Below are positions 41,345 to 49,420 of a stretch of DNA of 64,000 nt, piece after piece. This DNA is from Harmothoe impar (lineage: Eukaryota > Annelida > Polychaeta > Phyllodocida > Polynoidae), in contig OX381718.1 in the NCBI GenBank assembly GCA_947462335.1, positions 42,036,281-42,100,280 on the forward strand, written 5' to 3'. Under the pieces are notes generated by a model. The model saw only the letters and a list, made by a program, of their open reading frames with translations. It had not been told where the DNA came from and made no database searches. Position 1 is the stretch's first letter. Each line of letters starts with the position of its first letter. The translations under genes and the position numbers were made by a program.

Positions 41345-44248
41345 CTACTTCACGGTAAACGCTAGCTTCTTAAAAGAAGTCATTGTGTCAGCTTTCTGAG
41401 TGGCGTCCGTTAGTTCATTCCATTCGAGCATGCCTCGGTATAGAGGGCTGCTGCGGTATTTTTCACTTTTTGGTCGCTCAACCACGAGGCGTATTTTGTT
41501 GTCGCCGCGAGTCCTAGCTCGTCTCGTGGGGTTGACTGTATTTTGCACTTCCCGGCTGTGCTTATACATAGCACATAGTAGGTGCTTCTTCCTTCTAGTC
41601 TTCAGTCGTTCGACCTTGCATACCCGGTGTAGTTCATTCGTTGATACCTCTCGGCGCTTCTTCCTCATACATATGCATAGGCATTTATTCTGAGCAGTCT
41701 GGAACTTCTTTATCAGCTTTGAAGGTCCCGACTCAATAATGATATCGCAGTATTCCATTATTGGTACTATACATTGTTTATATATCGATATAGCATCAAT
41801 CATATTGATGTTGGGTCTCACTCTCTTGAGTTGTTCAGTTTTGGCTGTAGTCTGGTGTAGGCTTTCCTCGAGATGACCCTCGAACCTCAGTTCACAGTCG
41901 AGCAATACTCCAAGATATCTATATTCGATTACCTCTTCTAAAGGTTGGTCTCCTATGTGGAGTGCATGACCTAGAGTCAGGTCAATCTTCTTATCCGAGG
42001 CAAACCACATGTACTTGGTCTTTTTAATGTTCGGGGTCAACCTGTTTGTGGAGCACCAAGTGATGACTGAGTCCAGATCTAGTTGGAGATTTCTGCACGC
42101 TATCTCTGGATTCTTGTGTTTGGTTACTAAAATCAGGTCATCCGCGTATAGAAGTACAAAACTGTTTGTCACATATTCTGGTAAGTCATTCACGTAGATG
42201 AGAAACAGGACCGGTCCCAGTATACTCCCCTGAGGGACGCCGTATGAGACCTCTTCAGGGTCGGATCTCACATTGTTTGCCAGTGTGGTGCATTTTCGGG
42301 TAGAGAGGTAACTTTGTAGGAATTCCAGCGCACCTACTCCCAATCCTATGTCTTTTAGTTTCCTCATCAGCCTTCCGTGGTGGACGCAATCGAATGCTTT
42401 CTTTACGTCCAAGTATAGTGCTAGGGCAAACTCACCCTTGTTCCTAGCACTAAAGAGCATATTTACTATCTTCAGGACTGCCATAGCAGTCGACCTGCCC
42501 GGCATGAATCCATATTGTACTTCTGTGATGATCTCATTCTCTTGCAAGTAGGTCATCAGTTCTCTGTAAATCACTCGTTCCAGCAGCTTACCTATCACAC
42601 TGAGCAGTGTTATAGGTCTCCAGTTGAGTACAGACCGTGGTGATCCAGGTTTTGGTAGTGGTATTATAGTTCCGTCTTTTAACAGTCTAGGGAAGCAATT
42701 GTGTCTTATACAGGTGTTGATCACAAGGGTCCAGTGTTCAATATTACCTAGTAGGGTGTCCTTGATCACATGTGTTCGTATATCTACCATACCCGAAGAT
42801 TTGCCTATTTCAATTTCCTCGATATGGTATTTCAGTGATTGACTGGCAATTTCATCTATGTTCAGTCTAACGGGGTCATGTGCCCCGGCTGCGGGCTGTC
42901 GATTTTGTTCATCTATGGCCTCTGTCAGTGCCTCGCCGATTTGGTAATCCCCAGGTAGATGAGCTAACTGTTCTGCTAGTACTCCGCCTATACTGCAAAA
43001 ATACTTATTGATGTAGTTCGCTGTCTCAGCTGTGGGGACATGTCTAGCAGTTGTTTCATCCAGAAGACTGATGGTTTGTGTCTTCCGTTTACCCTTCCAG
43101 ATCTCGTTCAGCCGCGCCCAGAACTTTTTTGGGTTCTTTTTATATATGCGTAGTTGTTCTTTGATGATCTTGGACTTGTTTCTTCTTACTTTCTTGTCCA
43201 CGCTATGTTGTAACTTTCTTACTTCTTTTAGGTGCCTGGTTTTCTCTCCGGCGTGTCTGGCTGCCAGTCTAAGGGCAACTCGTCGTTTTTTGATGTCTCC
43301 CCGTACTTCGTCGTCAAACCATGGCTCCTCCTCTGTTGGTATTTTCATTTGCTTGATGGGGCATTTTTCATCAAGGTAACTTTTGACACCAGTAGTAATG
43401 AACTCGATGGCCTCTTCAGGATGTAGCGATTCAAGGGCTTCAATTGGAACATTGTTGTTAATACTAGCTATCAGGTCGTCCTTTTGGTAGTTTTTGTATG
43501 ATCTACCTGTTATTTCAGTACGCAAGTGTTGATTCCGGATTTTTTTGTAGATGGCATATATCGGAATGTGATCACTAATATACTCCACCATATTCCCTGA
43601 CATTGTTGCCTCAACATTGGTGTATATGTGATCAATAATTGTCGCTCCTTTCTTATGTAACCTTGTTACTCCAGTCCTCAACTGATGTAGATGGTGTTTC
43701 TTCAGGAATGCACTAGTCTTTTTATACTTAGCGCTGTTTCGTTTTTTGAAGTCCACATTCACATCACCAAGTATCCAAACGTCCTTATCCGTTAATGGAT
43801 TATTGTCCAGTATTGATGTTAGGCTTTTGTAGAATGATTTAACATTACCTTTCGGTGGTCTATATACCGAGACAACAAGTCTATGTCCCGAGGTTGGACT
43901 CGTGGTGCATAATGTTACCGCCTCGATATCCTTTGTAGACACGCACAGTTCCTCCAGTTTGACAGTGTAGGGGGCATGCTTATTAGAGACATAGCATGCC
44001 ACCCCGCCGCACTTTTTGTCAGTCTTGTGTATTAGGCGGTCTTGCCTAAAAATTGTCATGTCACGGAGGTCCACTAAGTGATTTGGGAGGTCAGGTGTCA
44101 ACCATGTTTCACTAACTGCTAGGTAGTCACACTTTCCCAACAGTTTTTGTACTTGGTCAACTTTCGGGACCAGACTCCTTATATTATAACCAATTAGCTT
44201 TAGTCCTTTAGTCTTGCACAGCTCCTCATTCGTCAGGAGAGAAGACAC
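41345..44248 (-). CDS. LINE ORF2: AP endonuclease plus reverse transcriptase, 967 aa, intact
   Basis: Residues 1-235 form an exonuclease/endonuclease/phosphatase-fold domain: YNIRSL near 21-26, SETWL 46-50, VYRPP, GDVNVDF 161-167, IDHIYTN and SDHIPI 225-230. This domain nicks target DNA. A linker of about 250 residues follows. The RT spans about 505-760: PKPGSPRSVLNWRPITLL, YGFMPGRST, LDVKKAFDCVHHG (motif A), YGVPQGSILGPVLF and the active site YADD at 701-704. The C-terminus (SSPLYRGMLEWNEL) resembles that of the LINE at 1-1962. There is no RNase H. Length and layout fit CR1/Jockey-type elements; clade assignment needs a tree. The product acts in target-primed reverse transcription. The start chosen is the first ATG, 16 codons before the endonuclease block. 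Confidence 0.95.
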   Translation of the reverse strand: MSSLLTNEELCKTKGLKLIGYNIRSLVPKVDQVQKLLGKCDYLAVSETWLTPDLPNHLVDLRDMTIFRQDRLIHKTDKKCGGVACYVSNKHAPYTVKLEELCVSTKDIEAVTLCTTSPTSGHRLVVSVYRPPKGNVKSFYKSLTSILDNNPLTDKDVWILGDVNVDFKKRNSAKYKKTSAFLKKHHLHQLRTGVTRLHKKGATIIDHIYTNVEATMSGNMVEYISDHIPIYAIYKKIRNQHLRTEITGRSYKNYQKDDLIASINNNVPIEALESLHPEEAIEFITTGVKSYLDEKCPIKQMKIPTEEEPWFDDEVRGDIKKRRVALRLAARHAGEKTRHLKEVRKLQHSVDKKVRRNKSKIIKEQLRIYKKNPKKFWARLNEIWKGKRKTQTISLLDETTARHVPTAETANYINKYFCSIGGVLAEQLAHLPGDYQIGEALTEAIDEQNRQPAAGAHDPVRLNIDEIASQSLKYHIEEIEIGKSSGMVDIRTHVIKDTLLGNIEHWTLVINTCIRHNCFPRLLKDGTIIPLPKPGSPRSVLNWRPITLLSVIGKLLERVIYRELMTYLQENEIITEVQYGFMPGRSTAMAVLKIVNMLFSARNKGEFALALYLDVKKAFDCVHHGRLMRKLKDIGLGVGALEFLQSYLSTRKCTTLANNVRSDPEEVSYGVPQGSILGPVLFLIYVNDLPEYVTNSFVLLYADDLILVTKHKNPEIACRNLQLDLDSVITWCSTNRLTPNIKKTKYMWFASDKKIDLTLGHALHIGDQPLEEVIEYRYLGVLLDCELRFEGHLEESLHQTTAKTEQLKRVRPNINMIDAISIYKQCIVPIMEYCDIIIESGPSKLIKKFQTAQNKCLCICMRKKRREVSTNELHRVCKVERLKTRRKKHLLCAMYKHSREVQNTVNPTRRARTRGDNKIRLVVERPKSEKYRSSPLYRGMLEWNELTDATQKADTMTSFKKLAFTVK

Positions 44249-44760
44249 GAACTGTTGTCTTCATTTTCAACTTCATTTCGACATATGTGTGTGTTTATCC
44301 GATTATCATGATGGTTGTGTACATGAGTGGCCAGCCATGACCGTAAAATAATAACATACAGAAGTGCAAAGTGCAAATGAAAAGTGGTCCTAATGCGCAT
44401 TTTTGTAGTGGGCAGAAGGGGTGATCCTAGTCGGATTGCCATAAGTGGCGTCGCAGACTAAGGTCACAGGGGGTGTGTGCAGGTGTGTAGTCAACAGTGC
44501 ATTAAAGTTCTAAATGTAGTCCTAAAATGCGGACTAATCTCACTGTTCCAAATTCTCGTCCTACTAGGTAGGTCTTCTTTGATATATAAATAGACTTCCT
44601 AGAGGTGTCCTCGGGAAGGCGCGTCGCACGAGTGACAGATAGTTCTTATTCAGCAGTGTTTTGTATAGGGCTCCCACACTATAACTTGACTCGAATGGAT
44701 ATTCCAATACAATATTTGTCCTTGGCACTGTGTAATCACAGTTCTACGTCAAAGTAGTAA
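44249..44760 (-). other. leader region upstream of LINE ORF2
   Basis: No ORF with recognisable content. A 69-codon frame (44233-44442) is unsupported. Confidence 0.35.
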
Positions 44761-45564
44761 ATAAATCAAGAGTCTACACTAGGCTGTAGTCAGCCTCACG
44801 TGTTATATGCGAAATGTGTCCCATTTCATCATAGAAGAAAAAGTAATAATTCCAATTTGTTGGCTCGAGTAATGTGGAATACATTTCAACACGGTCACTA
44901 GGCTGTGTTCAGCCTCATATGGTGCATTTACACCTTTGTTTAACTCAGATCACCGGTTGAGCCTCAGGCGGTACATATATGCTTTTGTTTAAAACAGATA
45001 GCCAGTCGAAAGACACAGTGGGAATAAACTTATTCACTAGGCTGTGGTCAGCCTCACGTGATGGGTTGCACTTGTATTGGATTTTATCCCAGCTTGTCAT
45101 CTCTGGGTCACAGTTTATTTACTTGTAATCCTAGTGCTTTTCACCGGTATCCTTTGTGATAAATAAATAAATCAAGAGTCTACACTAGGCTGTAGTCAGC
45201 CTCACGTGTTATATGCGAAATGTGTCCCATTTCATCATAGAAGAAAAGTAATAATTCCAGTTTGTTGGCTCGAGTAATGTGGAATACATTTCAACATAGT
45301 CACTAGGCTGTGTTCAGCCTCATATGGTGCGTTACACCTTTGTTTAATTCAGATCACCAGTTGAGCCTCATGCGGTACATATATGCTTTTGCTTAAAACA
45401 GATAGCCAGTCGAGAGACAAAGTGAGAATAAACTTAATCACTAGGCTGTGATCAGCCTCACGTGATGGGTTGCACTTGTATTGGATTTTATCCCAGCTTG
45501 TCATCTCAGGGTCACAGTTTATTTCCTTGTAATCCTAGTGCTTTTTACCGGTATCCTTGTGATT
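44761..45564. repeat. tandem duplication, two units of about 405 bp
   Basis: Unit 1 begins ATAAATCAAGAGTC at 44761 and unit 2 begins with the same phrase at 45167. They stay aligned for about 400 bp with a few substitutions and 1-2 bp gaps. Each unit carries three hairpins at matching offsets. Confidence 0.9.
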
Positions 45565-45886
45565 GAGGCAGTTAAATAAAGATAAACATAGTAATCACAA
45601 TGGTGGGTAGGCAGGCTGTGGTCAGCCTCACCATGATATAGTTAGCCTCACTAGGCTGTAGTCAGCCTCACACGATGGGAATTTCATCAAGCTGTAGTCA
45701 GCCTCACAGGGCTGTACTCAGCCTCACACGACGGAAGATTCAGGTTACTAAGTTCCATCAAAGCATATAGAGATAGTAATATTCAATATTCACTAGGCTG
45801 TGGTCAGCCTCACGGTAGAGCTTGTTACACATGTCATGGTTATCATAAGCACATGAAGAGCAGTGGTAGTAGGCTGTGGTCAGCCT
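44781..45886. repeat. array of about 12 hairpins with constant stem and variable loop
   Basis: AGGCTG-NNNN-CAGCCT hairpins start at 44781, 44900, 45039, 45187, 45305, 45443, 45613, 45653, 45690, 45709, 45795 and 45871. Loops vary (TAGT, TGTT, TGGT, TGAT, TACT) while stems stay nearly fixed. Most are followed by CAC(G/A). Some copies sit inside the 405-bp duplication and others outside it, so the motif multiplied independently. Confidence 0.85.
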
Positions 45887-45966
45887 CTTCATTGGATCTT
45901 TGGCCAATCAGGTCATGATATCCAATTACAGCGGGCTAGGCCTACCTGTAGCTTCTACTATTAGAC

Positions 45967-46674
45967 TTATTGGTGAAGGCCCTGGGCAATGTTTTTATCA
46001 ATGGCATTTATTAGTAGTTTCTGTAGAACCATTGCATCAGAGAGTTGCGGGAATTTTCCGTCCTTCAGGATAATAGAGCTGTTTAAGTAGCCTTCACCAT
46101 TTTTGTGCTTCAAAGTGAAGCGCTCCAAATATGGCGTCTTGACATTATGCGCATTATTCATTTGCATAATATGCCGATTGATATTCAATATTGATGCATC
46201 CAGTTTTGCTTGCTTGATGTAATCATACTCGCCAGCAGTGGAGACCGCCAGTTGAGCATTAAACATTGTGCAGATTATTAATGGTACCACAGGCCGTTGT
46301 GAATCCTCAAAATAATCACTTAGCGCATTTTTCATGGTTTCCATTCTTGCACTAACTTGGGTGATCGTTTCCTGAACTGTGCTGTATTTCATACTCAACA
46401 CCCCGGTGACAGCATCAGTATTGACAATGTTATTGATACCACAGCTGAAGTAGATAGCGGTAGGGTCCCTTCTTGTCACCTTGTCGAGCATGTGTACGGT
46501 CAACAGTTCAATGTTAGAGTCAGGCAGCACAATAACTTCACTCACATGTTCACAGTCGCGCGGTACCGTCCATGTTAGGTGCCGTAGTCGACAGTCGCTG
46601 AATATAATAACTTTGTCCATGTTTATGGCTTCCAATACACCGTGTCTTGTGTTTACAATCCAAATTTCGTGCAC
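45967..46674 (-). CDS. SGNH-hydrolase-like protein, probably catalytically altered, 235 aa
   Basis: The pattern follows SGNH/GDSL esterases. KVIIFSDCRLRHL (21-33) sits where block I (GDS) is expected, YFSCGINNIV (75-84) where the block III GxND is expected, and LKDGKFPQLSD (203-213) where the block V DxxH is expected. Between them is the usual alternation of strands and helices. The nucleophile position reads Cys rather than Ser, the Asn-Asp pair reads Asn-Asn, and the His of block V reads Phe, so ordinary esterase activity seems unlikely. SGNH-type domains occur in ORF1 proteins of several LINEs and in some Ngaro elements, which suits its place between two LINE ORFs. It begins 277 bp after the stop of the NADAR-like ORF. 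Family assignment rests on pattern only. Confidence 0.55.
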   Translation of the reverse strand: MHEIWIVNTRHGVLEAINMDKVIIFSDCRLRHLTWTVPRDCEHVSEVIVLPDSNIELLTVHMLDKVTRRDPTAIYFSCGINNIVNTDAVTGVLSMKYSTVQETITQVSARMETMKNALSDYFEDSQRPVVPLIICTMFNAQLAVSTAGEYDYIKQAKLDASILNINRHIMQMNNAHNVKTPYLERFTLKHKNGEGYLNSSIILKDGKFPQLSDAMVLQKLLINAIDKNIAQGLHQ

Positions 46675-46951
46675 GATGTTTGGTTTCCGGTGCGCTGGTG
46701 CCCTGCGGTGGCGGTGTAGAACCAGCTCAACATAGAGCCGGACATGCGGCGCCGATCAGCTGATCCGGCGTCTGGCTGCCGGGGGCGGGCAATGGGCGTT
46801 CAAAAGGATGCCTAATTATATTTTAATTCTGTATCGAACCCGCCTCTCGGGGTTCTGTGGAATTATATGTAAATTGCAGTGGGGATTAATACTGATACAT
46901 TAAACAGTTTGTTATATCATGAATTTAGTGAATTTAGTGACGGTGGAGGGC
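46675..46951 (-). other. spacer between the NADAR-like and SGNH-like ORFs, with GC-rich palindrome
   Basis: Contains the palindromic core CGCCGATCAGCTGATCCGGCG (about 46750-46770) and no ORF. It could host an internal initiation or translation signal, but nothing specific is recognised. Confidence 0.4.
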
Positions 46952-49201
46952 CTAATTGGGGCTTGGTTGTATTTCTTCTCTGATTTCCTTCAGAATGATC
47001 CCAAGCATATTTCTGCCAGTGTAGTAACCTTCGTCATAGCATGCTGCGTCGTAGGCACCTCCACCCCCCCAGAAGTCATGTTCACACGCAAAAATCAGAT
47101 CGTTTGGTGCTGAGTTTAGGAGTGCAGTTTTGCTTTCTGTGTTGTGAGTGAACTTTATCCTTTGTACTCTTTTCATGGTTGGCAACTCTTCCTTGTTCCA
47201 GTGCCTGTCGGGTTTGACCTGATTTTGTCCTATATTAAAAGCCTCCAAGCCAGTTTTCGATCGTTTTATGGCATTTTTGATGTCCTCACTAGCTGAGTTC
47301 TTGGTTGCTCGTATACTTTGGAATAGGTGTTCTGCACTTGCATAGGTTTCACCTTCATAGTGTATCAATTGCAGCTTGAAGGGACTAAAAATAGATAGGT
47401 CACCTGTGAAGCATAGGCCCGCCGGTGTCGTTTTTTGAAGAACCTCTAGTGTTGGTGGTACTGTGGCTGCTTCTTGTTGTTGTTGTTGTTGTTGTTGTCT
47501 GCCAGGATATCTTTGTCTCGGAGGAAGCCTCTGAAATTTGTAGCCAATTGGGGGAGTCAGTTCTGCAGGAAGTTTGTTCATGTCCTCTATTGGGTATTCA
47601 GTGTTGTTGAGTACAAGTTTGTCCTTCCTGATGGTTGCTTCCATGTTTTGGTGTCTACAGTAGTTGAGGATTAGACGTAGGCGTATGTTCTTCTTTCTGG
47701 TCTCTGCGTCTTCATCAGGGTTGACATATACGTCATTCCATTTGTCATTGCCTCTGTTCAAATCCCATTTAGCTTGTAGTACTTCCCTCCGTCTTTTAAT
47801 GGTAGTAAAGCATATTAGCATTGTCCTAGGGCCTTTTTGGTTTGTGCGTCTATCAAGTCTAACCACTAGGGAGAATTCACTGAGGGTCACATTTACTTTC
47901 AGTCTGGCCATCAGTTTAAGGGCTTCATCATAAACATCTTCATCACTCCTTTCCTCCATACCGTCGACCTTGATATTTAGGTATCTGGGTGATTTATTCT
48001 GTTCAGACCTGTTCAAGTCTCCTAGTGCAGGTTTCTGCTGTGCGGCCGTATCAGATGTAGCTTTCAGGTCAGCTTCCAGCTGCATCTTTAGTTGCTTCAT
48101 TTCTTGCTCGAATTCCTCCTTTCTTTTGAGAAGTTCAATCTCATGTTCTTGTCTTTTGAGGGTGAGTGCTGCTTCATATTCTTGTTGTTTCCTATGAGTT
48201 TCATTCTCATAGTCTACTTGAGTCTTTTTCAGACTGGTCTCTTGTAGTGCAATCTTTCTATCCGTCTCAGAGGTATGCTCAGCCAGGCGTTGTAATATAT
48301 AGGACTGGTTATTCCTGATGTGCTTGTCAGTTTCAAATTCATGGTCATTAATCCTAGTAATGGCCTTTTGGTGGTTTTCCTTAGATAGTTGGGAGATTGC
48401 TTCTATCTTTTTTGTAGTTTCAGCATTGGTAGTTTCCACCGATGTACGTAACTTATTTACTTCTGACAGCATGGCTGATTTACTGTCGTCGACACAGGAG
48501 TGCATTTTATCAGTAATATTATTAGAGAGTGCTGTAAAGAATGTTTTCATGTGTTCAAAATCCGACGTTTTGTCAGTTTTCTGTGCCTTTTTGGTAATTT
48601 TCTTTTTCGGCTTGGATTCACCTTCTGATGCATTGGCAGATGCTCCAGCATCCTCCTCCAGCTTTTCAAGATTCAATTTCTTGGTCACCTGTTTAGCAAG
48701 AGGAGTGTCATCACCACTACTAGAATGCATTCTTTTGTTGCTTGCTGCTGCGGGGGTTTTGGACCTACCTCCTCCTCTAGGTCTACCTCTGCCTCTTTTG
48801 GCTGGCTGATCTAGTAGTCTTGCAGGGGAGCGTGAAAAGTGTCTCAATCTGTTTACATCAAGTCTAGAAAGAGATCTACTTTGGGTATGCCTTGTGGCCG
48901 ATCTAGGTTTCCTCCCTTGAGATAAACTGACATTTGTTGTTATTTCATGTCTAAGTTGACCGTTGTCGGTCACGGATGGCTGGCTGCTAGGAATGTAACT
49001 GCTTTTGACGTTGTCGTCAACATCTTCATATTCGCTGTCTGAGCTAGCGTCACTAGTAACAACAATAGGAACTGTAGTGGTTACCTTGGTTACGTCGATT
49101 ACACCGTTTTCGGCGTCAGTGGGTCCGTCTTTGGGCGAGCTGTCAGTTTGTGACGGTGCGGCAGGGAGATCCCCATTGCTTTGTTGTGGTACAACTGACA
49201 T
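46952..49201 (-). CDS. LINE ORF1-like protein with coiled coil, RNA-binding region and C-terminal NADAR-like domain, 749 aa
   Basis: Domains in order: acidic/Ser-Thr-rich N-terminus (1-95); basic region with an AT-hook-like RGRGRPRGG (136-144); Lys-rich stretch about 196-206; long charged coiled coil (about 215-390, with HRKQQEYEAAL and RKEEFEQEMKQ heptads); an L1-ORF1p/Transposase_22-like RNA-binding part (about 405-545: YLNIKVDGMEE, VVRLDRR, PRTMLICFTT, NIRLRLILNY); a Gln tract (569-576); and about 597-745 a NADAR/YbiA-like domain. NADAR hallmarks seen are ASAEHLFQSIRA, a Trp before KEELPTMKRV, KFTHN, HDFWGGGG and GRNMLGIILKEIRE. NADAR enzymes cleave N-glycosidic bonds in NAD/ADP-ribose or riboflavin-precursor metabolites; here the role is unknown. 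The start sits in GACGCCATGT, a fair Kozak context, and the ORF is unbroken. Confidence 0.85.
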   Translation of the reverse strand: MSVVPQQSNGDLPAAPSQTDSSPKDGPTDAENGVIDVTKVTTTVPIVVTSDASSDSEYEDVDDNVKSSYIPSSQPSVTDNGQLRHEITTNVSLSQGRKPRSATRHTQSRSLSRLDVNRLRHFSRSPARLLDQPAKRGRGRPRGGGRSKTPAAASNKRMHSSSGDDTPLAKQVTKKLNLEKLEEDAGASANASEGESKPKKKITKKAQKTDKTSDFEHMKTFFTALSNNITDKMHSCVDDSKSAMLSEVNKLRTSVETTNAETTKKIEAISQLSKENHQKAITRINDHEFETDKHIRNNQSYILQRLAEHTSETDRKIALQETSLKKTQVDYENETHRKQQEYEAALTLKRQEHEIELLKRKEEFEQEMKQLKMQLEADLKATSDTAAQQKPALGDLNRSEQNKSPRYLNIKVDGMEERSDEDVYDEALKLMARLKVNVTLSEFSLVVRLDRRTNQKGPRTMLICFTTIKRRREVLQAKWDLNRGNDKWNDVYVNPDEDAETRKKNIRLRLILNYCRHQNMEATIRKDKLVLNNTEYPIEDMNKLPAELTPPIGYKFQRLPPRQRYPGRQQQQQQQQEAATVPPTLEVLQKTTPAGLCFTGDLSIFSPFKLQLIHYEGETYASAEHLFQSIRATKNSASEDIKNAIKRSKTGLEAFNIGQNQVKPDRHWNKEELPTMKRVQRIKFTHNTESKTALLNSAPNDLIFACEHDFWGGGGAYDAACYDEGYYTGRNMLGIILKEIREEIQPSPN

Positions 49202-49386
49202 GGCGTCGGCCTTGGGCGTCCGGTGCAGAAATAAAACCGCTCGTATGGTCTCCAGTTTGACTGTTGTCAGTCACAGTCGGTAGGTAGACTAAGCACACAG
49301 TCTAATATAAATAATCCTTGTTAAAGTTTGTTTGAAATAATCCTCCTTATTTGGTAAACCTTGTTAATGTGGGAGCCCGGTTGTGT

Positions 49387-49412
49387 TGACGTCTTTTACT
49401 CGCGCATGCGCA
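49387..49412 (-). promoter_or_regulatory. CRE half-site and NRF1-type palindrome upstream of the NADAR-like ORF
   Basis: TGACGTC at 49387-49393 is followed by CGCGCATGCGCA at 49401-49412, which fits the NRF1 consensus. They lie about 190-210 bp upstream of the minus-strand start at 49201, a plausible TATA-less promoter position. Confidence 0.45.
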
Positions 49413-49420
49413 TCTTCCCC

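Larger units (their letters stand above)
41345..49420 (-). mobile_element. putative three-ORF LINE with NADAR-like and SGNH-like ORFs
   Basis: On the minus strand the order is a putative promoter, a 749-aa ORF1-like protein with NADAR-like domain, a 235-aa SGNH-like ORF, a 1.1-kb hairpin array and a 967-aa endonuclease/RT. ORF1-before-ORF2 order and an L1-ORF1-like RNA-binding region are normal for LINEs, and SGNH-like domains are known in LINE ORF1 proteins. All ORFs are open and co-oriented, which favours one recent element. The 1.7-kb gap before ORF2 and the lack of proven ends leave open two adjacent elements. Confidence 0.5.

Noticed and set aside
44668..49378. GGGCTCCCACA inverted repeat around the SGNH-like and NADAR-like ORFs, suggesting a separate DNA transposon
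   Set aside because: Only 11 bp match, no target duplication is visible at either side, and a match of this length is expected by chance over 5 kb. The LINE-type ORF1 region argues for a retrotransposon instead.
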